A model generated the notes under the pieces. That model saw only the letters and a program-made list of their open reading frames with translations. It did not search any database and was not told the DNA's origin. A stretch of 64,000 nt of DNA. It comes from Lachnospiraceae bacterium. Its GTDB lineage: Bacteria; Bacillota; Clostridia; Lachnospirales; Lachnospiraceae. The stretch lies in the NCBI GenBank assembly GCA_017622845.1, contig JAGAQJ010000050.1, positions 1 through 64,000 of the forward strand, given 5' to 3'. A program made the translations under genes and the position numbers. Position 1 is the first letter of the stretch. Each line of letters starts with the position of its first letter. Positions 8,608 to 17,174 of this stretch are shown piece by piece.

Positions 8608-10107
8608 TTATGCACTTTTTTTATAAATCCTTTTATCCCTGCTGAAGAATCTGGCAATCCAGCTTCTGTCATCAAAGCTCTCGCCCTCCTTAAGCCTGCC
8701 AAGCCGGAGCATTTCCCTTGCATACATTGTCGTGACGACAATCAGAGAACAGCCGTCCGAAACCGGCGTCGCATAGAGCACTCCCATCAGGCCGAAAAAC
8801 TTTGGAAGAAGTATCAGTGCCGGAATAAAGAAGATGCCGTGTCTGGAAAGTGACACGAGTGTCGCAACCTCAGGCTTTCCAATCGAAGAAAAATACATAC
8901 TGACAAGCATCTGATAGCCTCCAAACAATGCCAGACATTTGCTGGTCCGCATCGCCATCATGCCATAATCCAAAAGCTGTGCGTCATTTTTGCTGAAAAG
9001 CTGAATCACAAACTCCGGTGCAAGCATCATGGCTGTCCATATGACGACAGCAAATGCAAATGCCATTGCCTGTGATGTAAGCGCCGCCCTCCGCACTCTC
9101 CGAAAGCTTTTTCTTCCATAATTATAGCTGATGACCGGAGCCGCCGCCTGATTGATGCCGGAGGCCGTCGATATGATAAACTGCTCGACGGTATTGACTA
9201 CGGACAGCGCCGAGATGCACAGCTCTCCGCCGCCAATCAGACTGTAATACGGGTCCAAATCTCCATAATGCTGCAGCGACTTGTTAATCATGATATTGGT
9301 GACAAAGCTCAACATCTGAAAGATAGAAGGGGCAATGCCCATTTTTGCAATGGTCACCATCTGCCTGATATCGACTACTCCAAAACCTGCCCACTTCAAA
9401 TTGCTCCTGCCGCTGAAGAAATATGCTGCGCTGAATACCGCACCTGCAAGCTGACTTCCGACGGTGGCGATTGCCGCGCCTGCAATTCCAAGCGGAAATA
9501 CCACCATCAGCAGAAAGTTTAGGAAGACATTAAGCACTGCGCCGACCATATTGGCAAACATGGAATACTTCGTATTTCCCTCCGAACGGATTACCGCCGC
9601 AAGACCGACATTGAGCATATTCAATATCTGTCCGATAGAGGTAATCCTCAGGTAGACGACTGCGTAATCATATACCTGTGAACCCTCCTTTGCACCGCAC
9701 ATCCCCACGAAGGGTTCTGCAAAGATGCAAAACAGTACTGATACTGCTGCTGCCATTCCAACCGCCTGTATAATGATATTGGTAAACAGCTTATTTGCCT
9801 TATCAAAATCCTGACGCCCCATTGCCAGCGACAGCATTGATGCTCCTCCGACCGTGATAAACAAGGTCAATGCGATGACCACGTTGTTAAATGGCGAGAG
9901 CACTGATATACCACCCAGAGCATTTCTTCCGACAAAGTTTCCGACAAATATCTGGTCAACCGTCCGATACAGATAGGTGGTCAGTGTTCCCAGAAGCCCC
10001 GGAACCGCCATTGATAACAGCAGCGGAAATATCGGGGCATTTCCCATTCTCTCTGTGTTTTTGCGTGCCGTGACCGCGCTGTTTTCCGTACGATTTGATT
10101 TGTTCAT
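8608..10107 (-). CDS. MATE family efflux transporter
   Basis: 499-aa integral membrane protein with about 12 helices and two MatE domains, the fold of Na+ or H+ coupled multidrug/metabolite exporters. The start at MNKSNRTE (10107) is chosen because AAAGGAAGG lies upstream; the longer reading would begin in the palindromic spacer after the PII gene. It follows AmtB/PII genes without a clear terminator and may export an amino-acid-derived product; substrate unknown. A second MATE (13577) holds the equivalent place after the other AmtB operon, which supports a functional link. Confidence 0.88.
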   Translation of the reverse strand: MNKSNRTENSAVTARKNTERMGNAPIFPLLLSMAVPGLLGTLTTYLYRTVDQIFVGNFVGRNALGGISVLSPFNNVVIALTLFITVGGASMLSLAMGRQDFDKANKLFTNIIIQAVGMAAAVSVLFCIFAEPFVGMCGAKEGSQVYDYAVVYLRITSIGQILNMLNVGLAAVIRSEGNTKYSMFANMVGAVLNVFLNFLLMVVFPLGIAGAAIATVGSQLAGAVFSAAYFFSGRSNLKWAGFGVVDIRQMVTIAKMGIAPSIFQMLSFVTNIMINKSLQHYGDLDPYYSLIGGGELCISALSVVNTVEQFIISTASGINQAAAPVISYNYGRKSFRRVRRAALTSQAMAFAFAVVIWTAMMLAPEFVIQLFSKNDAQLLDYGMMAMRTSKCLALFGGYQMLVSMYFSSIGKPEVATLVSLSRHGIFFIPALILLPKFFGLMGVLYATPVSDGCSLIVVTTMYAREMLRLGRLKEGESFDDRSWIARFFSRDKRIYKKSA

Positions 10108-10125
10108 TCCTGCCTTCCTTTCCAA

Positions 10126-10170
10126 GGTGTAACTATGCAGTGCCTTCATAGTTACGAGGTATCGAAGATA
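10126..10170 (-). repeat. Tandem hairpins between PII and MATE genes
   Basis: Two perfect small palindromes lie side by side in the intercistronic gap: a 9-bp stem GTAACTATG/CATAGTTAC and a 7-bp stem AGGTATC/GATACCT with a 3-nt loop. No U-tract follows, so they look like RNA processing or stabilising structures rather than a terminator. Confidence 0.6.
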
Positions 10171-10181
10171 CCTTATGCTTT

Positions 10182-10520
10182 TTATAAAGCACTTTCACCA
10201 CGCTCACCGGTACGAATCCGTATCACATCATCAATTTCTTCGATAAAAATTTTGCCGTCTCCGATTTTCCCTGTGCGAAGCTTTTCCTCCAGCAGCCCTG
10301 TCAGAAGCGCTATCGTCTCATCGTCTCCAACCGTCTCAAGCTTTGTTTTCATCAGCTCATTGATGCCGCCCTTAATGCCTCTGTAGGATGTGGTATAGCC
10401 CTTCTGCGTTCCGTACCCTGTGATATCCTCTGCCATCACACCATATACCGCACAGGATTCAAATAGATTGATTACCTCACCCTTACGGCTTGGCTTTACA
10501 ATTACTGTCAACTTTTTCAT
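10182..10520 (-). CDS. PII-family nitrogen regulatory protein (divergent)
   Basis: 112-aa PII (GlnB/GlnK) signal protein that would bind ATP/ADP and 2-oxoglutarate and gate the AmtB channel. The C-terminal signature TGKIGDGKIF and the RIRTGE end are intact. The T-loop keeps a Tyr (YTTSYRG) but then reads KGGINELMKTKLE where classical PII proteins have a LPKV segment, so it is a divergent paralogue of the PII at 11760. It lies 9 nt after amtB. AmtB is thus flanked by two different PII genes. Confidence 0.9.
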   Translation of the reverse strand: MKKLTVIVKPSRKGEVINLFESCAVYGVMAEDITGYGTQKGYTTSYRGIKGGINELMKTKLETVGDDETIALLTGLLEEKLRTGKIGDGKIFIEEIDDVIRIRTGERGESAL

Positions 10521-10529
10521 AAGCGCTCC

Positions 10530-11741
10530 TTATTTATCATTGTGGAAATGGAAGTTTGCATATGCCGAACAGCCATGCTCCCTGATATCGAGTCCTTCCA
10601 GTTCCTCATCCTCCGATACTCTCAAACCGACTGTCTTATCTATCAGTTTGAAGATAATAAAGGCTGCTGCTGCTACATAGGCGATAACTGCCGCAACACC
10701 CAAAAGCTGTGCTGGAAAGCTGCATCCCTCACCGAATACTCCGGTCAGAATCGTGCCGAGTGCGCCGCATACACCATGTACGCCGATCGCACCGACCGGG
10801 TCATCAACCTTGATTACCCTGTCAATAAACTCGATGGCAAATACCACCACGATTCCTGCAATCAATCCGATAAGAATCGCTTCATAGCTGCTGACGACAT
10901 CACAGCCTGCCGTGATTGCCACAAGCCCTGCGAGTGAACCGTTGCAGGTCATTGACACGTCCGGTTTTCCATACTTAATCCATGTAAGCGCCAATGCTGC
11001 CAGTGTCGCTGCCGCTGCCGCAAGATTGGTTGTCATCGCAATCGCACCAAGCGATGTTGCCGCTACCGTAGTCGAGCCGCAGTTAAATCCAAACCAGCAG
11101 AACCACAGGATAAAGACGCCAAGCACGCCAAGCGGAAGATTATGTCCCGGTATTGCATTCGGCTTTCCTGCCTTGTCATACTTTCCATGTCTGGCTCCGA
11201 GGATTTTAGCGCCTATCAGTGCACAGACACCGCCTACCATATGTACTGCCGCGGAGCCTGCAAAATCATGAAATCCCAAATCAGCAAGCCAGCCGCCGCC
11301 CCATATCCAATGACCTGTCACCGGATAAATGAAGATGCTGATTGCCGCCGAATAGATAAGGTAGGCAATGAATTTTGTCCGCTCTGCCATTGCTCCGCTG
11401 ACGATAGTTGCTGATGTTGCACAGAATACGGTGTGGAAAAAGATAAAGACGCCAATCGGAAGTCCGTTGAACATTCCGTCTGCTCCCGCAAGGCTCTCAA
11501 TGCGGAAAAAGCCCTTCGTTCCTATCAGCGCGCCGTCTCCTCCAAACATCACTGCAAAGCCAATCAGAAAGAAAAACAGTGAACCAAGTACAAAATCCAT
11601 CATATTTTTCATCAGGATATTGCCTGCATTCTTTGCTCTGGTAAACCCGGTCTCGACCATTGCAAAGCCTGCCTGCATAAAATAAACCAAAAATGCTCCA
11701 AGCATGGTCCACATGATATTCATTAAAAGCTGTGTGTCCAT
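10530..11741 (-). CDS. amtB: Ammonium channel AmtB
   Basis: 403-aa Amt/MEP/Rh channel with about 11 transmembrane helices. The twin-histidine pore residues are seen in GSAAVHMVGG and GAIGVHGVCG, and the Phe-gate region FHTVFCATSATIVSGAMAER is present. A short cytoplasmic tail (VSEDEELEGLDIREHGCSAYA) carries the conserved PII-docking motif. Lies between two PII genes, 18 nt after the upstream one. Conducts NH4+/NH3 and is expected to be blocked by PII. Confidence 0.95.
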   Translation of the reverse strand: MDTQLLMNIMWTMLGAFLVYFMQAGFAMVETGFTRAKNAGNILMKNMMDFVLGSLFFFLIGFAVMFGGDGALIGTKGFFRIESLAGADGMFNGLPIGVFIFFHTVFCATSATIVSGAMAERTKFIAYLIYSAAISIFIYPVTGHWIWGGGWLADLGFHDFAGSAAVHMVGGVCALIGAKILGARHGKYDKAGKPNAIPGHNLPLGVLGVFILWFCWFGFNCGSTTVAATSLGAIAMTTNLAAAAATLAALALTWIKYGKPDVSMTCNGSLAGLVAITAGCDVVSSYEAILIGLIAGIVVVFAIEFIDRVIKVDDPVGAIGVHGVCGALGTILTGVFGEGCSFPAQLLGVAAVIAYVAAAAFIIFKLIDKTVGLRVSEDEELEGLDIREHGCSAYANFHFHNDK

Positions 11742-11759
11742 AATCCTTACCTCCTCTTT

Positions 11760-12098
11760 CTACAATGCTTCTGTTCCATGCTCCCCCGTTCGGATTCTTA
11801 CTGCATCCTCCACCGTGGAAACAAAGATTTTACCGTCGCCGTAGTTCCCTGTCTGAATCTCCTTCACAACCCGCGAAATCACCTGCTCCGCGATGTCATC
11901 ATCCACTACGGTATCCACCCTGACCTTGGGAAGCATTTTCGTGTTGATTTCCGCTCCCCGGTACATCTGTACATTTCCCTTCTGATTTCCGTAGCCTTGG
12001 ATATTTGCAATCATGACGCCATGCACCCTGCACTCATCTAAAATCGTCTTGAGCTCCTCCAGCTTCTCCGGCTTAATCACAATCTCTAACCGCTTCAT
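11760..12098 (-). CDS. glnK: PII nitrogen regulatory protein (GlnK-like)
   Basis: 112-aa PII protein with near-canonical features: KPEKLEEL start, T-loop GNVQMYRGAEI with Tyr at the position of Tyr51, LPKVRVD, TGNYGDGKIF and RIRTGEHG. Forms trimers that sense 2-oxoglutarate and adenylate charge and plug AmtB. Gene order dehydrogenase-glnK-amtB-second PII. Whether it is covalently modified is unknown. Confidence 0.93.
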   Translation of the reverse strand: MKRLEIVIKPEKLEELKTILDECRVHGVMIANIQGYGNQKGNVQMYRGAEINTKMLPKVRVDTVVDDDIAEQVISRVVKEIQTGNYGDGKIFVSTVEDAVRIRTGEHGTEAL

Positions 12099-12118
12099 TC
12101 TCCCTTCCTCCTATCTCA

Positions 12119-13117
12119 TCAGATAACGCTTGTCGGACTGCCGGCTAACCAGTTCTTCACATTTTCCACGGCAACCCTGACGGTCCTGTACCTTGCCTCT
12201 GCCGGCGCCCACGCAATGTGTGAAGTAATCAAAGCATTCCCACAGTCAAAGATGGGTGTCTTCTCACTTAGCGGCTCTCCTGTAACGACATCAAGCCCTG
12301 CCGCGTAAATCTTTCCCGACCGAAGCGCCTCCACCATTGCCGCCTCGTCAATAATCGCGCCTCTTGCCGTATTAATCAGGATAACGCCATCCTTCATCCT
12401 GCTGATGGCATCTGCATCAATCATGTTTCTTGTCTCATCCGTGAGCGGACAATTAATCGAAATCACATCGCTTCTTTCCAACAGCTCATCAAAGGAAACC
12501 TGCTCAATAAATTGATATTGTGCTCCTTCCTTTTTGTGTCTGCTGTAAGCAACTACCTTCATTCCAAAGCCGGCTGCCATTTTTGCCATCCAGAAGCCGA
12601 TAGAACCAAGACCGATAATTCCAATGGTCTTCTCATACAATTCAATCTGTCTGGTCGCGACACGCTTCTTTTTCCGGTTCATGGCTTCATGCTGTTCCAG
12701 CGATTCCTTGTAACAGGCTGCTTCCGCATCAATGTGATGACAGATATTAAGCAGAAGCCCCATACCGTACTGCGCGATTGTCATATCACCGTAAATGGTA
12801 TTGGTAAAGGTGACTCCCAGCTCACGCGCCGCCTCTCTGTCAAAACGCCCGAAGCCATGTCCCAGTGTGGCGACATATTTCAGATTGGGGTGGCGCTCCA
12901 TAAAAGCCCTGTCGAACACGTCGTCTCCAATCCATGCGCCGATTATGACATCTTTGTCAGCAGCAACCTCATCGAGCTTATCCGGCGAAAAATTATCTCT
13001 GTACTCAATCTCCGTCAGCTGCGGAACCGCAGCAAGCTGCTGCTTCCAATAATCAATGATTTCCTCTCTGGACGGCGCTCCTCCAACAGGATTTCCCTGA
13101 CATACAACTGCTTTCAT
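12119..13117 (-). CDS. D-2-hydroxyacid dehydrogenase (paralogue 1)
   Basis: 332-aa NAD-dependent D-isomer 2-hydroxyacid dehydrogenase, interconverting a 2-oxoacid and a D-2-hydroxyacid. Rossmann motif GLGSIGFWMAKM, catalytic Arg in INTARGAIIDE, Glu in GLDVVTGEPL and the His in SHIAWAPAEAR are intact. Start MKAVVCQG at 13117 is supported by GGAGAGGAG upstream and by exact match to the start of the paralogue at 17154. The two paralogues are roughly 80% identical by eye, so this is a recent duplication. First gene of an operon with PII-AmtB-PII, an unusual neighbour for this enzyme. Confidence 0.88.
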   Translation of the reverse strand: MKAVVCQGNPVGGAPSREEIIDYWKQQLAAVPQLTEIEYRDNFSPDKLDEVAADKDVIIGAWIGDDVFDRAFMERHPNLKYVATLGHGFGRFDREAARELGVTFTNTIYGDMTIAQYGMGLLLNICHHIDAEAACYKESLEQHEAMNRKKKRVATRQIELYEKTIGIIGLGSIGFWMAKMAAGFGMKVVAYSRHKKEGAQYQFIEQVSFDELLERSDVISINCPLTDETRNMIDADAISRMKDGVILINTARGAIIDEAAMVEALRSGKIYAAGLDVVTGEPLSEKTPIFDCGNALITSHIAWAPAEARYRTVRVAVENVKNWLAGSPTSVI

Positions 13118-13167
13118 AACCTCTACTCCTCTCCTCATAACAGACAATGAAATAAATTTTTAAATGC

Positions 13168-13203
13168 AAAAAGGGCGCTATTCCTTCAAGAATAACGCCT
13201 TCG
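13168..13203 (-). promoter_or_regulatory. Leader hairpin of AAGGCG class upstream of dehydrogenase operon
   Basis: Minus strand GAAGGCG(C/T)TATTC.. pairs with GAATAGCGCC and is followed by UUUUU, 50 nt before the ATG. It lies about 33 nt downstream of a -10 box, so RNA polymerase would meet it early: a good candidate attenuator for the dehydrogenase-PII-AmtB-PII operon. Confidence 0.7.
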
Positions 13204-13235
13204 TCATGTAAATCTGTTCAGTTGATATCACACAT

Positions 13236-13262
13236 ATTATAATTATTTTTTATAAAAGTCAA
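13236..13262 (-). promoter_or_regulatory. Probable promoter of dehydrogenase-AmtB operon
   Basis: Minus strand TTGACT and TATAAT separated by 15 nt (short but plausible) in an AT-rich stretch. The following RNA, TGTGATATCAA..ACAGA..AC, resembles the early RNA of the unit starting at 22308. Confidence 0.45.
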
Positions 13263-13444
13263 TAACTTTTTCTTATAATTCCCTTTTTTGTGACAATGTT
13301 GAAAAGATTTTTTTGATTCCTCCGAAAATTTTGTCGAATTTGCAGCTAAGTGCACTTTTTCGCACAATTTAAACAGTTTTTGAAGATTATAGAACAAATA
13401 TGTGCAGCTCCGCTGCTATTTATCTTACAGGCTCATGTGCATAA

Positions 13445-13481
13445 AAATAACCCGAATGTCATCAGGGCATTCGGGTTATTA
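13445..13481 (-). terminator. Terminator after MATE 13577-14938
   Basis: Minus strand AATAACCCGAATG/CATTCGGGTTATT hairpin followed by UUUUU, about 95 nt past the MATE stop. It is followed by TATGCACATGAGCCTGTAAG and an AGCAGC..GCTGC palindrome, the same distal motif seen after other hairpins in this region. The rest of 13263-13444 is AT-rich with no gene. Confidence 0.85.
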
Positions 13482-13576
13482 TAAATCACATTTATTTTAT
13501 ATATAATTTTTATTTATTCGCAGCAGTTCAGCCTTCGTTTGCATCGTGTGCAGACCTCCGGACCGGACTGTTACAT

Positions 13577-14938
13577 TTATTTCACAACTGCCTTCCCTTC
13601 CCATTTATGCCCGTGGAAGCGCGTTACATTAAAGACAGCGCGCACTGCCCAGTCAATCGTCATGGCAATCCATACGCCAAGCACTCCAAGGTCGGTCATA
13701 TAGCTAATCAGGTATGCCAGACCGATACGGAATATCCACATGGATACCACATTGACAACAAGGGTATATTTCACATCTCCTGCCGCCCTTAACACCTGCG
13801 GTATGGTAAAGGCAATCGGCCATAACAGAACACAGCATACTGAATGGTACTTGATCAGCTGCACCGCATACATGTCACCAAGCTCGGTCAGATTATACCA
13901 GCCTGAGATAACAGGCGCCATCAGGAAAATTACAGCATTTACAATCAGCAGGAAAAAATACGCATAGCCTATCAGTTTCTTTGAATAGCTTCTTGCCTGC
14001 CTGTAATCACCTGCCCCCACGCATTGCCCTACTACGGTCACCAGCCCCAGTCCGATAGCGATTGCCGGAATATCCGCCAGTGTCTCCACGGTACTTGCAC
14101 AGGCATTGGCTGCTATGGCAGCCGTACCAAAGCTTGATATCAGACTTTGGGTCAGCAGCTTTCCTATCTGAAACATACTGTTTTCCAGCGCGCTTGGCAC
14201 GCCGATTGTCAGTATGTTTTTTATCATCTGCGGATGCCAGCCAAGCTTTAGATATGATGTGACATGTATGTCATATTTCGGCATTCTGATAAGCGCCAGC
14301 ATCAGGATACAAGACACTGCTCTTGAGATAAGCGTTGCATATCCGACGCCTTCCACGCCCATATGGCATCCATAGACGAAAACTGCATTTCCGCCGATAT
14401 TGAGCACATTCATCACCACAGAAACCTTCATGGAAATGTTGGAATTGTTCATAGAGCGGAACAATCCCGCACATGCATTGTATACGGCAAGGAACGGAAA
14501 TGATACTGCAGTAATATACAGGTATACGACAGCGTTGTCCATAACCGCCTTCTCTACATTTCCATAGATGAGGCTGAGCATCTGACGGTTGAACAGAATC
14601 GAAACTGCCATGATAACGAATGAAAATCCGGCGCAGATTAGCACCAGCTGGTTTGCAGCCTTACAGGCATTGTCCTTATCCCTGCTGCCCAAAAACTGCG
14701 CCGATACCACTGCACCGCCTGTCGCAAGCGCCGAAAACATCATAATCATCAGGTTGCTGATGGTATTGACCAGCGAGATTCCTGACACTGCCGCCTCGCC
14801 TGCGCCGGAGACCATAATCATATCCGCCATTCCCACGGTCACTGCCAGGAGCTGCTCCACCACCAAGGGCAGTATCAGCCGCAGCAGCTTCTCACGCGAA
14901 AACAGCTCCTCTTTATTTGTTGTTATTGTCGAAGCCAC
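13577..14938 (-). CDS. MATE family efflux transporter
   Basis: 453-aa, about 12-helix MATE exporter (VEQLLAVTVGMADMIMVSG is a typical first-helix motif). Start chosen at GTG 14938 (VASTITTNKEE), with AAGGAAGAAT just upstream; the longer frame from 15016 runs through the repeat motif after a hairpin. It follows the aminotransferase stop with only a hairpin between, so it can be a read-through member of the importer/AmtB-PII operon. Substrate unknown; an exporter of a hydroxyacid or amine made by the upstream enzymes is possible. Confidence 0.87.
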   Translation of the reverse strand: MASTITTNKEELFSREKLLRLILPLVVEQLLAVTVGMADMIMVSGAGEAAVSGISLVNTISNLMIMMFSALATGGAVVSAQFLGSRDKDNACKAANQLVLICAGFSFVIMAVSILFNRQMLSLIYGNVEKAVMDNAVVYLYITAVSFPFLAVYNACAGLFRSMNNSNISMKVSVVMNVLNIGGNAVFVYGCHMGVEGVGYATLISRAVSCILMLALIRMPKYDIHVTSYLKLGWHPQMIKNILTIGVPSALENSMFQIGKLLTQSLISSFGTAAIAANACASTVETLADIPAIAIGLGLVTVVGQCVGAGDYRQARSYSKKLIGYAYFFLLIVNAVIFLMAPVISGWYNLTELGDMYAVQLIKYHSVCCVLLWPIAFTIPQVLRAAGDVKYTLVVNVVSMWIFRIGLAYLISYMTDLGVLGVWIAMTIDWAVRAVFNVTRFHGHKWEGKAVVK

Positions 14939-14974
14939 ATTCTTCCTTCCTTTCTCCCTTTTGCTTATCGTAAT

Positions 14975-15050
14975 GTCAATTCTGCTGACAAGCTTCCTTC
15001 GCATGCTCATGCGCATAAGAAGGCGCTATCCGACCGGGATAACGCCTTTG
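14975..15050 (-). promoter_or_regulatory. AAGGCG hairpin and distal motif between aminotransferase and MATE
   Basis: The hairpin ACAAAGGCGTTATCC/GGATAGCGCCTT begins right after the aminotransferase stop codon and is followed by UCUU, then TATGCGCATGAGCATGCGAAGGA and a CAGCAG. It would act as a partial terminator setting MATE expression below the upstream operon. Confidence 0.7.
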
Positions 15051-15052
15051 TT

Positions 15053-16138
15053 TTATGCTGCCTTCAGCTCGCTCAGAATCTCCTTCATGTACCGGATAAA
15101 CAGCTCATTGTTTTCCTTTGTGCTCACAGAAACCCTGCAGAACATGGGAGTGCTTATCATAATGCCCTTTTCAATCATCTTGTCCCTTACTGCCGCGCAG
15201 TCCGTATGCGGGTCAAACATGATAAAGTTGGACTGGGAAGGATATACGGTACAGCCAAGCTTTCCAAGCTCCTCTGTAATATAATCCCTGCCCTCCACAA
15301 TCTTTGCCTTACATTCCTCATAATACTCCGGCTCAGAGAGCGCTGCCACAACAGACGCCTGCGCTGCCGCCGGAATCCAGCTTCCCGGAATCTTGCTGAT
15401 GCCTGCCGCCATTTCCTCGTTTGCAACAATATAGCCTGCACGCACGCCTGCCATGCCATAATATTTGGAAAAGGTTCTCATCACAAGAATCGGTCTGTCC
15501 GGCATCTCAAACACAAGCGGAAGCGCACTCTTGCAGTCAGGCGCCGTCGCAAACTCGATGTATGCCTCGTCAAACAGCAAAACGATATCTTTGGGAACCT
15601 TATTGACAAATTCCACAATCTTATCATACGGCAGATAGCCGCCTGTCGGGTTGTTTGGATTGCATATTACTATCATCTTTGTCTTATCTGTCACTGCTGC
15701 CGCAAGACCGTCAAGATTATAGCTCATATCCTCACACAGAGGCACTGTCACGATATTGTCAAGACGAATCTCCGCCATATCAATAAATGCCGCAAAGGTC
15801 GGGCACATCAATACTTCATCTCCGGGATTCAGGAATGCCTGCCCCACAATCTCGATTAAAGGACTTGAGCCTGCGCCTACGACAAGATTAGCGGTGCTGA
15901 TTTGATACAGATCGGCAATGGCGTTCTTCATATCCCTGCACCAAAAGTCCTGATAAAAATGTCCCTTCTTTGCAGCCGCAAGGTTTGCCTCCATTGCCTT
16001 TGGCGACATTCCGTAGGGGTTTTCATTCCATCCCATTCTGATGAGTCTTGATAAATCAAGTGTGGCATTCGAGCGTGCTGCTCTTTTTGATTCGGGCTTT
16101 TCCAATACACTTCTGCTGAAAATTTTTTCTCTATTCAT
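15053..16138 (-). CDS. HisC-type PLP aminotransferase (paralogue 3)
   Basis: 361-aa PLP aminotransferase close to the one at 350 (shared LIRMGxNEN..GMSPKA start region). NPNNPTGG, FDEAYIEF and the lysine motif RTFSKYYGMAG are intact. AGGAGG precedes the ATG. It follows the dehydrogenase by 20 nt; the pair could turn an imported amino acid into its 2-oxoacid and then a D-2-hydroxyacid. The specific amino acid is not known. Confidence 0.87.
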   Translation of the reverse strand: MNREKIFSRSVLEKPESKRAARSNATLDLSRLIRMGWNENPYGMSPKAMEANLAAAKKGHFYQDFWCRDMKNAIADLYQISTANLVVGAGSSPLIEIVGQAFLNPGDEVLMCPTFAAFIDMAEIRLDNIVTVPLCEDMSYNLDGLAAAVTDKTKMIVICNPNNPTGGYLPYDKIVEFVNKVPKDIVLLFDEAYIEFATAPDCKSALPLVFEMPDRPILVMRTFSKYYGMAGVRAGYIVANEEMAAGISKIPGSWIPAAAQASVVAALSEPEYYEECKAKIVEGRDYITEELGKLGCTVYPSQSNFIMFDPHTDCAAVRDKMIEKGIMISTPMFCRVSVSTKENNELFIRYMKEILSELKAA

Positions 16139-16158
16139 AACATTATCCTCCTACTCTG

Positions 16159-17154
16159 CTATATGACGCTTGTCGGATTTCCTGCAATCCAGTTCTTCAG
16201 ATTCTCTACTGCAATACGCACAGTCCTGTATCTTGCCTCTGCCGGCGCCCATGCGATATGCGCCGTAATCTCCGCATTGGCACAGTCAAAGATTGGCGTC
16301 TTTTCGCTGAGCGGCTCGCCTGTCACAACATCAAGTCCTGCCGCATAGATTTTTCCTGATTTGAGCGCTTCCACCATCGCCGCCTCATCAATGATAGCGC
16401 CTCTGGCAGTATTAATCAGTATCACGCCATCCTTCATCTTGTCAATAGCCGCCGCGTCAATCATATGTTTTGTCTCGTCTGTCAATGGGCAGTGAATTGA
16501 TATCACATCGCTTTGGGTCAAAAGCTCGTCAAGCGATACCTGCTCGATAAAGTCGTACTGCGCGCCTTCTTTTTTATGTCTGCTGTAGGCAACGACCTTC
16601 ATGCCAAAGCCTGCTGCCATCTTTGCCATCCACAGTCCGATGGCTCCAAGTCCTACAATTCCTATCGTCTTTTCGTACAGCTCAATTTGTCTTGTCACAA
16701 CATGCTGCTTCTGATAAAGGGATTCGTGATGTTCCAGACTTTCTTTGTAGTACACTGCCTCTCTGTCAACATGGTGGCATATATTTAATAAAAGTCCCAT
16801 TGCATACTGGGCAATTGTCATGTCGCCGTATATGGTGTTGGTAAAGGTAACGCCATGCTCATGCGCCGCCTCATGGTCGATGCGCCCGAAGCCATGTCCA
16901 AGCGTGGATACATACTTGAGGTTCGGATGCTTCTCATAAAAGGCTCTGTCAAACATGTCGTCCCCAATCCACACGCCAATCAGCACATCATAATCTGCTG
17001 CTATCTCATCCAGCTGAGCGGCTGAAAAATTATCCTTATAATCTACCTGTGTTATCTCAGGAACAGCCGCCAGCTGTTCCCTCCAATAATCAACAATCGC
17101 CTCTCTTGAAGGCGCTCCCCCTACGGGAGTGCCCTGGCATACTACTGCTTTCAT
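16159..17154 (-). CDS. D-2-hydroxyacid dehydrogenase (paralogue 2)
   Basis: 331-aa NAD-dependent D-2-hydroxyacid dehydrogenase, near-identical in layout to the copy at 12119. GLGAIGLWMAKM nucleotide motif, INTARGAIIDE, GLDVVTGEPL and HIAWAPAEAR catalytic regions present. It sits 20 nt after the AmtB-PII fusion gene and 20 nt before an aminotransferase. The repeated linkage of this enzyme to Amt/PII genes in two operons is unusual and suggests 2-oxoacid level and ammonium flux are handled together. Confidence 0.88.
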   Translation of the reverse strand: MKAVVCQGTPVGGAPSREAIVDYWREQLAAVPEITQVDYKDNFSAAQLDEIAADYDVLIGVWIGDDMFDRAFYEKHPNLKYVSTLGHGFGRIDHEAAHEHGVTFTNTIYGDMTIAQYAMGLLLNICHHVDREAVYYKESLEHHESLYQKQHVVTRQIELYEKTIGIVGLGAIGLWMAKMAAGFGMKVVAYSRHKKEGAQYDFIEQVSLDELLTQSDVISIHCPLTDETKHMIDAAAIDKMKDGVILINTARGAIIDEAAMVEALKSGKIYAAGLDVVTGEPLSEKTPIFDCANAEITAHIAWAPAEARYRTVRIAVENLKNWIAGNPTSVI

Positions 17155-17174
17155 GCTGTCCCGACTCCTTCCTG

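Noticed and set aside
12512..13150. Plus-strand frame of 212 codons opposite the D-2-hydroxyacid dehydrogenase
   Set aside because: Antisense shadow. A similar shadow appears opposite the paralogue at 16513-16788, as expected from the duplicated real gene.
15206..15859. Plus-strand frame of 217 codons opposite the aminotransferase at 15053
   Set aside because: No start signal, no family motifs, and it is antisense to a well-supported enzyme.
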